Assembly (NCBI GenBank): GCA_014360645.1
Contig: JACIXD010000010.1
Coordinates: forward strand, 62,001-126,000
DNA: 64,000 nt
Origin: Actinomycetota bacterium
GTDB taxonomy: Bacteria > Actinomycetota > Geothermincolia > Geothermincolales > RBG-13-55-18
Direction: 5' to 3'
Below are positions 32,833 to 42,040 of this stretch, piece after piece. Made by a program: the position numbers and the translations under genes. The notes under the pieces were generated by a model. That model was not told the DNA's origin, ran no database searches, and saw only the letters and a list, made by a program, of their open reading frames with translations. Each line of letters begins with the position of its first letter. Position 1 is the stretch's first letter.

Positions 32833-33750
32833 TCACTGCGAGGTCCTGCCCAGCACCGCCAGCTCCACCGCCTCCGCCCATCCCTCGTTGAGGAAGCCCT
32901 CGGTGACGATAAGGTTGTCGTATGCGGTTATCTCCTCCAGCAGATCGGGGTTGCCGTACAAACCGTTGCGCACCAGGAAGAAAGCCCCCACCTCGCGCGC
33001 GAAGGGGAGGTCGGCGGCGGAATCTCCCACCGCGATGGCCTGGGACCTGTCGAACCCGCGCAGGTTCATGTCCATGGCGGCCGCGCCCTCCTTGGTCACC
33101 CCCCGGGGCACTAAATGATAGGCTCGCACCTCCTCCACCTCCAGGGTGGGGCTGGTGCGCGGCAGCACGCCGTTGTCCACCAACACCAGGCCTGGGAACC
33201 TCTCGTCCATGAGGCGGTTGACCTCCCCCACGTCCACCAGACCGCGGAAGAGCGGTGTGCAGTCGCGGAAATCCGACCACGGCGTGTGGTATTCCATGCG
33301 CCCGGCGTAGCGTTCCAGCAGGAAATCCGGGGCTCCCGTCTCCATGATGGCCGCGTATAGGTCGGGGCAGGCATCGCCGAAGGGGCCGCCGTTGACGATC
33401 ACCCTTTCGCCCAGGTCATAGACGATCTCCACTCCCAGCTCGGCGATGTAGTTCCTCATCCCCAGGACGCGCGCCGTCTCCCGGAGCTGCCTGCCGCTGC
33501 GCCCGGATACCGGGACCACGTCCACACCCCTCTCCAGTGCCTCCACCAGGGCGCGGACGGGGCGCAGGGTGTATTCACGCCGGATGTTGAGGAGGAAGTT
33601 TCCCATGGGACCCATCATGGTCCCGTCGAGGTCGGTATAGACCACGCGCACCTCTCGAAGCCCCTCGCGCACGCGCCGCCAGCGCGAGGCGGGCCCCATC
33701 TCCCGTGCCGCCTCCTCCAGCTCCCGCGCCCTACGGGTATCGAACGCCAT
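32833..33750 (-). CDS. HAD-superfamily phosphatase, probable glucosyl-3-phosphoglycerate phosphatase
   Basis: A 305-residue HAD hydrolase of the Cof/mannosyl-3-phosphoglycerate phosphatase type. The nucleophile motif YTDLDGTMMG is near residue 38, motif II in VPVSGRSGRQL, and motif IV in IAVGDSAADLPFA. A C2-type cap lies between. It is directly downstream of the GpgS gene (25 bases), so the likely substrate is glucosyl-3-phosphoglycerate, giving glucosylglycerate; this rests on the neighbour. ATG 33750 follows GGATCGCGGAG. Confidence 0.8.
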   Translation of the reverse strand: MAFDTRRARELEEAAREMGPASRWRRVREGLREVRVVYTDLDGTMMGPMGNFLLNIRREYTLRPVRALVEALERGVDVVPVSGRSGRQLRETARVLGMRNYIAELGVEIVYDLGERVIVNGGPFGDACPDLYAAIMETGAPDFLLERYAGRMEYHTPWSDFRDCTPLFRGLVDVGEVNRLMDERFPGLVLVDNGVLPRTSPTLEVEEVRAYHLVPRGVTKEGAAAMDMNLRGFDRSQAIAVGDSAADLPFAREVGAFFLVRNGLYGNPDLLEEITAYDNLIVTEGFLNEGWAEAVELAVLGRTSQ

Positions 33751-33775
33751 CTCCGCGATCCTTTCCCCACTGCCT

Positions 33776-34792
33776 TCAGCGGCCGAACCGCCTCCGGTAT
33801 TCCTCCAGCTCCGCCATGGCGGGCCTCTCCTGCACCGGCAGCAGTTTCCTCTCCAGCAGGTACTCGCCGTCGCGGTACTCCACCTGGGTCATCTCCACGC
33901 TGTATTCCTCGCGCAGCTCCAACCTGCCCAGCTCCTGCAGCCGGATGAGCACCGCCTGCACTATCTGGAAGGCCATCCTGCCCAGGGCGGGTACGGGTTG
34001 GTTGCGGTGCTGCCGCTCCACCAGGTCCACCTGCCCGATCACCCCCATGCCGTAGCGACTGTGGATGTCCATGAGCATGCCTATCTCCACCCCGTAGCCG
34101 GAGAAGAAGGGGATGCTCTCCAGCACCTCCCGTTCCCCGCCGTATTCCCCCGAAAGGGGCTGTATGAGGGCGCTGAGCTCGGGGAAGAAGAGGCTGAGCA
34201 GGGGCCGGGCCACCAGCTCCGTGACCCTGCCGCCCCCGGTGGGGAGCAGGCGGTGTTCAGCCTTGATGGGCCGCTGGTAGTACCCCTTGACGAAGCGCAC
34301 GTCGGGGCGGGTGAGCAAGGGGCCCAGCAGCCCCGTCACGAAGCGGGGGTGGAAGTTGCGGATGTCCGAGTCCATCCAGATGATGATGTCCCCTCGCAGG
34401 CAGTAGAGGCTGCGCCACAGGGCGTCGCCCTTGCCCTGGGGCTCGAACATGCCGGGCAGTATCTCGTCCTGGCGGAAGACCTCCGCCCCCGCCGCCTCCG
34501 CGGCCTCCCTGGTGCCGTCCTGGCTGCCGCCGTCCACCACGCAGAGCTGGTCCACCAGGGGCACCTTCTCCATCAGCTCTTTCCGCGTGACGGCGAGGAT
34601 GTCCCCGATGGTCGCCTCCTCGTTAAGGCTGGGGAGGCATACGCTCACCGTCTTTCCCGCTTCCTCCTTGATCTCCAGGAGCTTCCCGAGGTCGTCGAAC
34701 TGAGCGTGGTGGAAGGTGTTGGCGTCATACCAGGCGCACCTCTCCAGCCGGCTGGAAGCGTAGCATCCCCCGTCGAGTCCCTTTCCCTCCAA
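33776..34792 (-). CDS. gpgS: Glucosyl-3-phosphoglycerate synthase
   Basis: GT81-type glycosyltransferase joining glucose from an NDP-sugar to 3-phosphoglycerate, the first step to glucosylglycerate (a compatible solute and, in mycobacteria, the primer for methylglucose lipopolysaccharides). Seen: VSVCLPSLNEEATIGDI, PQGKGDALWRSL, the metal-binding WMDSDIRNFHPRFV (DxD-like), and the FFSGYGVEIGMLMD helix. About 338 residues from TTG 34792, which follows GGAGGGGGTGGAGAT; no ATG is available before the conserved core, so the start is approximate. The iorB gene ends 28 bases upstream. Confidence 0.88.
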   Translation of the reverse strand: MEGKGLDGGCYASSRLERCAWYDANTFHHAQFDDLGKLLEIKEEAGKTVSVCLPSLNEEATIGDILAVTRKELMEKVPLVDQLCVVDGGSQDGTREAAEAAGAEVFRQDEILPGMFEPQGKGDALWRSLYCLRGDIIIWMDSDIRNFHPRFVTGLLGPLLTRPDVRFVKGYYQRPIKAEHRLLPTGGGRVTELVARPLLSLFFPELSALIQPLSGEYGGEREVLESIPFFSGYGVEIGMLMDIHSRYGMGVIGQVDLVERQHRNQPVPALGRMAFQIVQAVLIRLQELGRLELREEYSVEMTQVEYRDGEYLLERKLLPVQERPAMAELEEYRRRFGR

Positions 34793-34820
34793 ATCTCCAC
34801 CCCCTCCCCACTGCGACCGG

Positions 34821-35402
34821 TCAAGCGCTCCCGCGCCCCCGACCCGCCCCCGCCGAGAACGCCCGCAGGTTGACCTCCACCGCCTTCGCGGGCACGGCGG
34901 CGACGATGGCCTCCCGCCACGCGTCATCTGGAAAATCAAGGTAAACGGAGAGCGCCCCCAGGAGGACCGAGCCCACGGCGCGGAGATTTCCCGCCCGCGC
35001 GGCCATGTCCCGCGCGTCCAGCTCCACGGCGCGGGCGGCGTAATCGCGTATCTTCTGCAGTGCGTTCTCGGGATATTCCGCGTCCCCGCGCAGTACCGTG
35101 AGCGGGTCCAGCTGGTAGAGGTTCACGATGGCGGTGCCCTCGCCCGAGAGGTAGCGCAGGTAGCGCAGCCCCTCCAGCAGCTCGAAGGCGAGGAGGAAAT
35201 CCGCCCTCCCCTCCGGTATCAGCGGCGAGTGCACCTTCTCTCCCCAGCGCACCATGCACACCACGCTGCCCCCTCGCTGCGCCATGCCGTGCACCTCGCT
35301 GGTCTTGACATCGTATCCCATGCGTAGGGCGGTCTCGGCGAGCACCCTCGCCGAGAGCACGTTACCCTGCCCCCCGACGCCGGCGAGCACCACGTCAGGC
35401 AT
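34821..35402 (-). CDS. iorB: Indolepyruvate:ferredoxin oxidoreductase, beta subunit
   Basis: Gamma-domain subunit of the oxidoreductase that decarboxylates aryl pyruvates from aromatic amino acids to aryl-acetyl-CoA, reducing ferredoxin; oxygen-sensitive and typical of anaerobes. 193 residues with the start MPDVVLAGVGGQGNVLSARVL (nucleotide-like loop), EVHGMAQRGGSV, and a C-terminal helix region. It overlaps the end of iorA by 8 bases, so they are co-translated. Confidence 0.92.
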   Translation of the reverse strand: MPDVVLAGVGGQGNVLSARVLAETALRMGYDVKTSEVHGMAQRGGSVVCMVRWGEKVHSPLIPEGRADFLLAFELLEGLRYLRYLSGEGTAIVNLYQLDPLTVLRGDAEYPENALQKIRDYAARAVELDARDMAARAGNLRAVGSVLLGALSVYLDFPDDAWREAIVAAVPAKAVEVNLRAFSAGAGRGRGSA

Positions 35403-37197
35403 GCCCGCTCACCTCCTCGATGGCGCCCCGCGCGCATACCTGGGCGCAGAGGGAACACCCCACGCAGAGGTCCTCGTCCACCGCCGCCGCCTCCCCCCGC
35501 ATCACCAGGGCGGGACAGCCCAGGCGCATGCAGCGCCGGCAGGCGTCGCACCTCTCCACGTCCACCCGGTAAGGGGCGCCCTCACGGTGCTCCCGCAGCA
35601 CGCAAGACCGCCGCGAGATGATAACCGAGGTGCGGGGCGCCGCCATCTCCTCCGCCACGGCGGCCTCCGTCTGCGCCAGGTCCCAGGGATCCACCACCCG
35701 CACCGATTCCACCCCCAGGGCGCGTGCCAGCTCCGCCAGGTCCAGGGCGTGCGTCTCCTCGCCCATGAGGGTGCGCCCCGTCCCGGGATGGTCCTGGAAG
35801 CCGGTCATGGCGGTGGTGCGGTTGTCCAGGATGATGATGGTGGTGGGCGTGCGGTTGTAGACCATGTCGATGAGGCCGGTTATCCCGCCGTGGATGAAGG
35901 TGGAATCCCCCAGCACCCCCACCACCTTGCACGCCTTGCCGGCGTTGGCCTCGCTGGAGGCGAAGGCCTTCTCCAGACCCAGGGCCATGCCCACCCCCGC
36001 GCCCATGCACACCTGGCAGTCGATTCCCGAGAGGGGCGGCAGCACGCTGAGGGTGTAACAGCCGATGTCGCTGGAAACCACGGCCCGGTTGCGCCTCAGG
36101 GCATAGAAGAGGCCGCGGTGGGGACAGCCCGGGCACATGACCGGCGGGCGTGCGGGCAGGGAGGACTCCTCGGGTAGCTCGCCGCGCTCGGGGGGAGGAG
36201 ACCAGCCCCCGCCCCTGACCCCCGTGTCCATCTCCAGGAGTTCGGAGAGCGACCTCGCCACCACGTCGGGGTCCAGCTCCCCGTCCCTGGGGATACGCGC
36301 CTTTCCCACCACGTCCAGGCCCATGGCCTTGAGCCCCTCCTCTATCCAGGGCTCCATCTCCTCCACCACGTAGAGGCGGTGGAAATGCGAGGCGAACTCG
36401 CGCAGCATCTTCTCCGGCAGGGGATAGACGAATCCCAGCCTGAGCACCGAGGCCTCGGGGAAAGCCTCCCTCGCGTACTGGTAGCAGACGCCGGAGGACA
36501 CGATGCCGATGCGCGTGGAGCGCATCTCCACCCGGTTGAAGGGGGAGCGCTCCGACTCTTGCTGCAGCTTCTCCAGGCGCTCTATGACCACCGGGTGCCG
36601 CAGGCGCGCGTGTCCGGGGATCATCACCCGCTTCACCGCGTCCTTCTCGTAGGGGAGGTCCACCTCGCGCCTCTCCTCGCGGTACTCCACCACGGTGCGG
36701 GAGTGGCTCACGCGCGTCTCCAGGCGCAGCATCACCGGCGTGTCGTATCTCTCCGAGAGCTCCAGGGCCGCCCCCACCATGGCGAAACATTCCGCGCTGT
36801 CGGCGGGCTCCAGCATGGGAACCTTGGCCATGCGCGCGTAGTAGCGGCTGTCCTGTTCGTTCTGGGAGGAGTGCATGCCGGGGTCGTCGGCCACCGCCAG
36901 CACCAGCCCGGCGTTTACCCCGATGTAGGGAAGGGTCATCCAGGGGTCGGCGGCGACGTTCAAGCCGACGTGCTTCATGGCCACCAGGGTCCTGGCCCCT
37001 CCCAGACACGAACCGATGCCCACCTCCAGGGCCACCTTCTCGTTGGGCGACCACTCGCAGTAGACCCCGGGTCGGCGGGCGAGCTCCTCCAGTATCTCCG
37101 TGGACGGGGTACCGGGGTAGGCCGCCGCCACGCGCACGCCCGCGCACCACGCCCCCAGGGCTACGGCTTCGTTTCCCGAAAACAGGGCCCGTTTCAA
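35395..37197 (-). CDS. iorA: Indolepyruvate:ferredoxin oxidoreductase, alpha subunit
   Basis: 600-residue catalytic subunit. An N-terminal pyrimidine-binding domain (AYPGTPSTEILEEL) is followed by a middle domain, the TPP-binding domain with GDSTFIHGGITGLIDMVYN and DNRTTAMTG near residues 420-460, and a C-terminal ferredoxin domain with clusters CDACRRCMRLGC and CVGCSLCAQVC near residues 546-590 for two 4Fe-4S centres. Heads a leftward operon iorA-iorB-gpgS-phosphatase. A TATAAT box lies at 37291-37286 on the minus strand. ATG 37197. Confidence 0.95.
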   Translation of the reverse strand: MKRALFSGNEAVALGAWCAGVRVAAAYPGTPSTEILEELARRPGVYCEWSPNEKVALEVGIGSCLGGARTLVAMKHVGLNVAADPWMTLPYIGVNAGLVLAVADDPGMHSSQNEQDSRYYARMAKVPMLEPADSAECFAMVGAALELSERYDTPVMLRLETRVSHSRTVVEYREERREVDLPYEKDAVKRVMIPGHARLRHPVVIERLEKLQQESERSPFNRVEMRSTRIGIVSSGVCYQYAREAFPEASVLRLGFVYPLPEKMLREFASHFHRLYVVEEMEPWIEEGLKAMGLDVVGKARIPRDGELDPDVVARSLSELLEMDTGVRGGGWSPPPERGELPEESSLPARPPVMCPGCPHRGLFYALRRNRAVVSSDIGCYTLSVLPPLSGIDCQVCMGAGVGMALGLEKAFASSEANAGKACKVVGVLGDSTFIHGGITGLIDMVYNRTPTTIIILDNRTTAMTGFQDHPGTGRTLMGEETHALDLAELARALGVESVRVVDPWDLAQTEAAVAEEMAAPRTSVIISRRSCVLREHREGAPYRVDVERCDACRRCMRLGCPALVMRGEAAAVDEDLCVGCSLCAQVCARGAIEEVSGHA

Positions 37198-37285
37198 GCT
37201 CTTTTCCTCCCTCTGTGCGCGTCTCCGATCCTCCGGGAACGGCCGCGGGGAGCCGGCGCGGCCTTTTCCCCCGCCATACGCTGGA

Positions 37286-37291
37286 ATTATA
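37286..37291 (-). promoter_or_regulatory. -10 box of the iorAB operon
   Basis: TATAAT read leftward, about 90 bases before the iorA ATG. No good -35 box is seen. Confidence 0.4.
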
Positions 37292-37348
37292 ACAGGTCGG
37301 AGCCGCCGGACGGCGGGCGCGAGAGGGTGGTCCGCCCGCTCCTTATGC

Positions 37349-37354
37349 TAGAAT
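37349..37354 (+). promoter_or_regulatory. -10 box of the ECF sigma gene
   Basis: TAGAAT preceded by TATGC, about 34 bases before the ATG at 37388. It is back-to-back with the iorA promoter in a 190-base divergent region. Confidence 0.45.
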
Positions 37355-37387
37355 TACAGGGACCGCACCCCCGCGAAGGAAAAACCT

Positions 37388-37999
37388 ATGACCCTGGACG
37401 AACATGACGGAAGTGACAGAGACAGGCCCACGGACGAGGAACTGGTGCGCGACTTCCTCGCGGGGGACCATGCTGCCTTCGAGGAGCTGGCGACCCGCTA
37501 CCAGCCGGCGATCATGAACATGGCCTACCGCCTGCTGGGGAACCGCAACGACGCCGGCGACGTGTGCCAGGAGGTCTTCGTGCTCCTGCTGCGCAAGCTG
37601 GGGTCCTTCCGCGGGGAGGCCAAGTTCTCTACCTGGCTCTACCGCGTCTCGCTCAACGCCTGCCACGACTACGCCCGCAGGTCGCGCCGCAACGTCTCCC
37701 TCTCCGAATCCCCCGGGGACAACCTCCCGGAGATCGAGCAGCGCCTGGCGGACGACGGCCTGGAGGCCCCCGAGGCGAGCATGGAACGGGCGGAGGTGCA
37801 GAAGGCGGTGAGGGAGGCCATCTCACGCCTCCCCTACAAGTTCAAGGAGATAATCTATCTGCACGATATCAGCGGATACAATTACAAAGAGGTGGCGGAG
37901 ATCCTGGATATCTCCCTGGGCACGGTGAAGTCGCGCCTCAACCGCGCCCGCAACCGCCTCGCGCTGGAACTGCGGGATTTCTGGGAACAGATGCCGTGA
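37388..37999 (+). CDS. ECF-family RNA polymerase sigma factor
   Basis: 203-residue sigma factor of the extracytoplasmic-function group. Region 2 includes DAGDVCQEVFVLLLRKLGSF and FSTWLYRVSLNACHDYARR; region 4 includes LPYKFKEIIYLHDISGYNY and VAEILDISLGTVKSRLNRAR. Region 3 is absent, as expected. ATG 37388 follows GAAGGAAAAACCT. The following gene encodes a zinc-finger membrane protein that is the probable cognate anti-sigma factor. Confidence 0.93.
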   Translation: MTLDEHDGSDRDRPTDEELVRDFLAGDHAAFEELATRYQPAIMNMAYRLLGNRNDAGDVCQEVFVLLLRKLGSFRGEAKFSTWLYRVSLNACHDYARRSRRNVSLSESPGDNLPEIEQRLADDGLEAPEASMERAEVQKAVREAISRLPYKFKEIIYLHDISGYNYKEVAEILDISLGTVKSRLNRARNRLALELRDFWEQMP

Positions 38000-38044
38000 A
38001 CGTCCCATCTAATCCTGCGCGAGGGGGAACCGAGGGTAAGAAGG

Positions 38045-39382
38045 GTGACCGCCCACCGCGAGAGAGCGATATCGACTGAGATGAACTGCAGAAAAGCCAC
38101 CAGATCCCTGGGGCCGTTCCTGGACGGCGAACTGGCCCCTTCCCGCGCTGAGGAGCTGCGGAGGCACCTCTCCTCGTGCCCGGACTGCGCGCTGCGCCAC
38201 CGGCGCATGCGGGCTCTCCTGGGCGAGCTCTCCTCGCTGCCCTCCCTCCATCCCACCCCCCGTGAGAGGGAGGCGCTGCTCATCCGGCTGCGCCGCGAGC
38301 CGGCGGAGCCCGCGCCGGCTCCCTTCTTCCACCGCCGGGCGCAGCTCGCCGCCGCCGCCGTCTCGATGCTGGCCATAGCGGTCATCACCGGGGTGGCGGT
38401 CACGGTATGGAGAGGGGAACAAGCGCCGACGGTGGTGGAAAGGGAGGCGGCACCCGCGGAGCGGGGCGGATCCGAGACCGATCACGCCGACAAATACTCG
38501 ACGGTTGAAAACTGGCGGCCGGATGCCGCGACACCGGGCGCGATGGCCGCGTCCCTGAAGCCATCGCCCTCACTGGTGCTCTCAGGCCGGGAATACGGAC
38601 CGAGGGACCTCGAAGCCTACCGCGATGACCTGGGGGCGAGGATGGACTTCTACTCCGCTTACTGGTACCCGGCCTCCACGGGCGCCTTGGACGAGGCGGA
38701 ACTGCGCGGCACGCAGCAAGAGCTGGTGGAGGAGATGGCTGCCAGGGCGGCGTCGCTGGGCGGTGACCCCGAGGGCCTCAAGAGGGCCGTGGAGTCGGCG
38801 CTCGCCGGGTCGGACGGCGAGATCCTCCTGCCCTGCCACGCGGAGCTGGCGAAGGTGAACGGCAGGGAATGCTGGCTGGTGTCCCTGAGCGGACCGGAGG
38901 ATTACCTCCTCTTCCCCGACCCGCAACGCCCGCCGGCCATGGTCCTCGCCTCCCTGGGCGGCGAGGAGAGCCTGGCGGTGAGCGAATCGCTACTGAGGGA
39001 GCTGGCCGCGGTCCTGGCTCCCTGCGACGGCGCCGGCCCCTTGACCGTCACCTCGCAATGGAACGGAGCGGCGGGAAGCGGCGCAGAGGAGGGGCGGGCG
39101 TCCATCCCCCCGGACGACAGGGCCTCCGGCAAGCAGGGAGAGGAGGCGGGCGAAAGCCTCTCCGGGGTCGATTTCCGCTCCTTCCTGCGCGACCTGGCCG
39201 CCCGCTACAACAGCCTCGACATGCTTGGCAGGCTGGAGAGCCTGAACTACCAGAAGGTGATCATGATCCTGCACGGGGACTGGGCCGGGCTGGCCGCCGA
39301 GGGCGTGAACCTCGGCGACTTCCTGCGCCCCCCGCGGCGCCTGTGGGCGGTGGACCGCGAGAGCGGCGCAGTCCTCAAATAA
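38045..39382 (+). CDS. Zinc-finger anti-sigma factor with large outer domain
   Basis: A 445-residue protein. The N terminus has the HCCC anti-sigma zinc finger (Cys near residue 15, then HLSSCPDC near 41-48), a membrane helix near residues 100-120 (AAAAVSMLAIAVITGVAV), and about 320 residues outside. It should hold the adjacent ECF sigma factor inactive. The start is uncertain: GTG 38045 has a GAGGG site upstream, while ATG 38081 fits the usual family N terminus but lacks a ribosome site. The outer domain has no recognised fold and is unusually large. Confidence 0.82.
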   Translation: MTAHRERAISTEMNCRKATRSLGPFLDGELAPSRAEELRRHLSSCPDCALRHRRMRALLGELSSLPSLHPTPREREALLIRLRREPAEPAPAPFFHRRAQLAAAAVSMLAIAVITGVAVTVWRGEQAPTVVEREAAPAERGGSETDHADKYSTVENWRPDAATPGAMAASLKPSPSLVLSGREYGPRDLEAYRDDLGARMDFYSAYWYPASTGALDEAELRGTQQELVEEMAARAASLGGDPEGLKRAVESALAGSDGEILLPCHAELAKVNGRECWLVSLSGPEDYLLFPDPQRPPAMVLASLGGEESLAVSESLLRELAAVLAPCDGAGPLTVTSQWNGAAGSGAEEGRASIPPDDRASGKQGEEAGESLSGVDFRSFLRDLAARYNSLDMLGRLESLNYQKVIMILHGDWAGLAAEGVNLGDFLRPPRRLWAVDRESGAVLK

Positions 39383-39810
39383 GGTCCCGCCTCACCGCCA
39401 GGATCGCCGTCCTAAAGCCCCCGCTTTTCTCGCCCTGCTCGTGTCCGCCCTCCAATGCGGGCGGATATGACGCTTTCCGGCAGCCCTCCCGCCCGGGCGC
39501 CGCGTGCCGGAGCGCTCCGCCTCCCTCCCCGGACACCTTACGGCGCCGCTCCCCGAAAGCACTCCCGCAAGGAAAACGGGAGCGCGCGCCGTGGTCTCTA
39601 CCGGTGGTCTATTCGCCAGGGCCGGGGAAGACCCGCGGCTTCGGCGAGACCGGGGAACGGGGAAAAGAACGGAGGGGCGAACCTCGCCCGAAAAAAGAGG
39701 TGGAACGTCCCCGCCATGCGCCCCACGACCTCCGTGTTGCGCAGGCACAGGGAACCCCACCCTAAAAAAGAGGGGGGAACGCCCCCCCTCTCTCATGAGA
39801 CGTGGCCGGG
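39383..39810. other. Convergent non-coding region
   Basis: 428 bases between converging genes. Apart from the terminator at 39764-39790, it holds a weaker hairpin (ACCTC/GAGGT around an A-rich loop) near 39684-39706. No coding signal is convincing. Confidence 0.6.
39764..39790 (-). terminator. Intrinsic terminator of the CoA-transferase operon
   Basis: On the minus strand a GAGGGGGG/CCCCCCTC-type stem with a four-base loop is followed by six T residues (AAAAAA at 39764-39769 on the plus strand). It starts about 20 bases past the stop at 39811. Confidence 0.85.
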
Positions 39811-40578
39811 CTAGAATACGAACAGCTGGTTGGGGTCCACTTCCTCGCGCAGGACGCGCAGCTCCTCCTCGGTGGGCTTGGGGGTCTCGGTCACGTCGTC
39901 GGGGATGATGAGCTCGAAGCCCGTGAACTGCTGCACCACCTCAGGGGTCACGCCGGGATGGTAGGAGATGAGCTTCATGCGGCAGGTCTCCTCGTCGAAG
40001 CCCATCACCCCGAGGTGCGAGATGACCCTCCAGGGCCCGCCGCCCACCAGCCCAGCTTTCTCGCGCGCTCCCGGGCCGTCCAGGAATCCCGGGGTGGTGA
40101 TGTAGTCGCACTTCTCGGGGAAGCGCTCCGGCAGGTGCAGGCCCATGAAGATGACCTTGCCGCACAGGGAAGCGATGTCGTTGGCGCCGCCCGAGCCCGT
40201 GAGGCGCACCTTGGGGTTGTCGTAATCGCCGATGCAGGTGGCGTTGATGTTGCCGTACATGTCGATCTGGGCCCCGCCCAGGAAGCCCACGTCCGCGTAG
40301 CCGGCGCGGCTGTGGCCGAAGACCGAGGTCATGGAGAGGATGGTGGGCGCCTTGTGGTAGGTCCAGGAACAGGCCACCGACCAGGGGAGCACGCGGGGCT
40401 CCGGGTCCACGGCCCCGCACTCGTAGATGGCCATCATATTGGGGGCGTGCAGCTTGTGGGCCAACAGGGCGCCCACCAGGGGCAGGCCGGTGCCCACGAA
40501 GACGCTCTCGCCGTCGCTTATGAGGCGCGCGGCCACGCACGCCAGCAGTTCCCGGGGGGTGTACTGTACCTCGCTCAT
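39811..40578 (-). CDS. CoA-transferase/hydrolase beta subunit (GctB/IpdB-like)
   Basis: 255-residue subunit of a family I CoA-transferase-like enzyme. Features: FVGTGLPLVGALLAHKLHAPN near the N terminus, IYECGAVDPEP with a glutamate near residue 53 (where glutaconate CoA-transferase has its catalytic Glu), and FLGGAQIDMYGNINATCIGDY. The family includes glutaconate CoA-transferase and the IpdAB ring-opening hydrolase of steroid catabolism; I cannot tell which. It lies 13 bases after the alpha-subunit gene. ATG 40578 follows AAGGAGGATACGAAG. Confidence 0.87.
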   Translation of the reverse strand: MSEVQYTPRELLACVAARLISDGESVFVGTGLPLVGALLAHKLHAPNMMAIYECGAVDPEPRVLPWSVACSWTYHKAPTILSMTSVFGHSRAGYADVGFLGGAQIDMYGNINATCIGDYDNPKVRLTGSGGANDIASLCGKVIFMGLHLPERFPEKCDYITTPGFLDGPGAREKAGLVGGGPWRVISHLGVMGFDEETCRMKLISYHPGVTPEVVQQFTGFELIIPDDVTETPKPTEEELRVLREEVDPNQLFVF

Positions 40579-40591
40579 CTTCGTATCCTCC

Positions 40592-41650
40592 TTAGATGGC
40601 CCGCTTGGCCACTTCCTCGTATTTCCACTCCCGCTCGCCGCCGATGCCCCAGGTGCCCAGACCGTAGAAAGAGGCGTCGCAGGCGAGCTGTTCCAGCTTC
40701 TTGAGGTAGTCGATGACGTTCATGCCTTCATCCTCGGCGATGAGCTGGATCATCTCGAAGTGGTCCTTGGTGCCCAGGATATATTTCTCGTACCACTCCC
40801 TGGTGCTCTCGGCGGTCTTCCACTCCACGCGCACCACGCGCTCCTGGAGCCTGCGGTCGAAGTAGTACATGCCGGGCATGTCGCCGGGGTAGGCGCCGTA
40901 GGGCACCTCGCAGACCGCGTCCACGCAGTAATGGGGGACGATGACCTGGTAGGGGTTGGTGCGGATGTCCAGGGTGTCCACGATGCGCTCGCAGGTGACG
41001 ATGACCTTGTGCGCCGCGATGCAGATGGAGGTGTCGTTGACCGCCGGTCCCCAGATGCGGCCGTTGCCGAACTTGTCGGCGTGATGGACGTGGATGATGG
41101 CCACGTCGGGATACATGGCCGGGACCAGACATACCGGCTCGCCCGTGAACGGGTCCTCAGCTTCTTTGATGTAGGGGTTGGTCTTCATGATGTCCGTCCC
41201 CAGCATGGACTTGCAGGCCACGTAGTTGACCCCCTTCTCCGCCGCCAGGAGGGAGAGCGCCAGCCCGCCGTGGCTCCATTCCGAATAGACCTTGAGGGTG
41301 CCGTTCTGGACCCCGCGGCGGAAGGGAGATATCAGTCCCCGCATCTCCACCCCCACGTAGGCGACATGGCATCCCTCCATGCCCCCGAACTCGTGCCAGG
41401 CGGTGTTCATCCCCCCGGGGGTGAAGATGCCCACCAGGTCCTTCTTGCGCTGGCGCCCGATCTCCCAGAACGCCGCCATGGGCCCGCGCACGTAGGCGAA
41501 GCCCGTCTCCACGATGGAGTCGCCGTCCTGCACGAACTCGGCGACGGCGTCCTTGAGGGGCATGCGCTTGTCCTTCTCCGCCCTCGACTTCCTCAGCTTC
41601 ACCTCCCGGGCGAGCTGGTGGTCGAAAAGTCTCTCGTTGGCATGGCTCAT
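40592..41650 (-). CDS. CoA-transferase/hydrolase alpha subunit (GctA/IpdA-like)
   Basis: 352-residue partner of the preceding beta subunit. Seen: LKDAVAEFVQDGDSIVETGFAYVRGP, VGIFTPGGMNTAWHEF, and DVAIIHVHHADKFGNGRIWGP, typical of the alpha chain with its CoA-binding loop. ATG 41650 follows GGGAGGTACGAGG. It starts the leftward operon, divergent from hypA across 390 bases. A role in anaerobic breakdown of a dicarboxylic or ring-derived acid is possible. Confidence 0.87.
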   Translation of the reverse strand: MSHANERLFDHQLAREVKLRKSRAEKDKRMPLKDAVAEFVQDGDSIVETGFAYVRGPMAAFWEIGRQRKKDLVGIFTPGGMNTAWHEFGGMEGCHVAYVGVEMRGLISPFRRGVQNGTLKVYSEWSHGGLALSLLAAEKGVNYVACKSMLGTDIMKTNPYIKEAEDPFTGEPVCLVPAMYPDVAIIHVHHADKFGNGRIWGPAVNDTSICIAAHKVIVTCERIVDTLDIRTNPYQVIVPHYCVDAVCEVPYGAYPGDMPGMYYFDRRLQERVVRVEWKTAESTREWYEKYILGTKDHFEMIQLIAEDEGMNVIDYLKKLEQLACDASFYGLGTWGIGGEREWKYEEVAKRAI

Positions 41651-42040
41651 CCTCGTACCTCCCGGTCTCTAGTGGCGGATTGTGGAACAGGGCTCGAAAG
41701 CGCTCCGGCCGCTTGTGAGGGAAATGTCCTTTTCGTTCCGCGATCGGCGGTCGCACCGGGGATGGTGCTCACCCTGGTCCATCTCCTGTCTCGTCTTGTG
41801 CTGCATCCTCTATCGCCGTTCGATAAACGGTCCCGTATATTTTTACACCAAAACCGCCCTCCTGCCAACCGGCGCCCGCCTCCGCCCGTCTCTGCGCCTC
41901 CCAGGCGGCGGTCTCCGGGTGGGCACGGGCACAGGCGAGGGACGCCCTTCCCCGCCATGACCCGCATCCTTTTGTGCCGGGGCTTCTTTGGACTATGCTT
42001 AAGTCGCCCTGACGACGAAGTGCGCGAGGAAGGAAGTCAT
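41651..42040. other. Divergent region between the CoA-transferase and hypA operons
   Basis: 390 bases without a gene. A possible hypA promoter is TTTGTG (41971-41976) with TATGCT (41994-41999), 17 bases apart. The AT-rich stretch 41818-41855 may serve the leftward operon. Confidence 0.45.
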
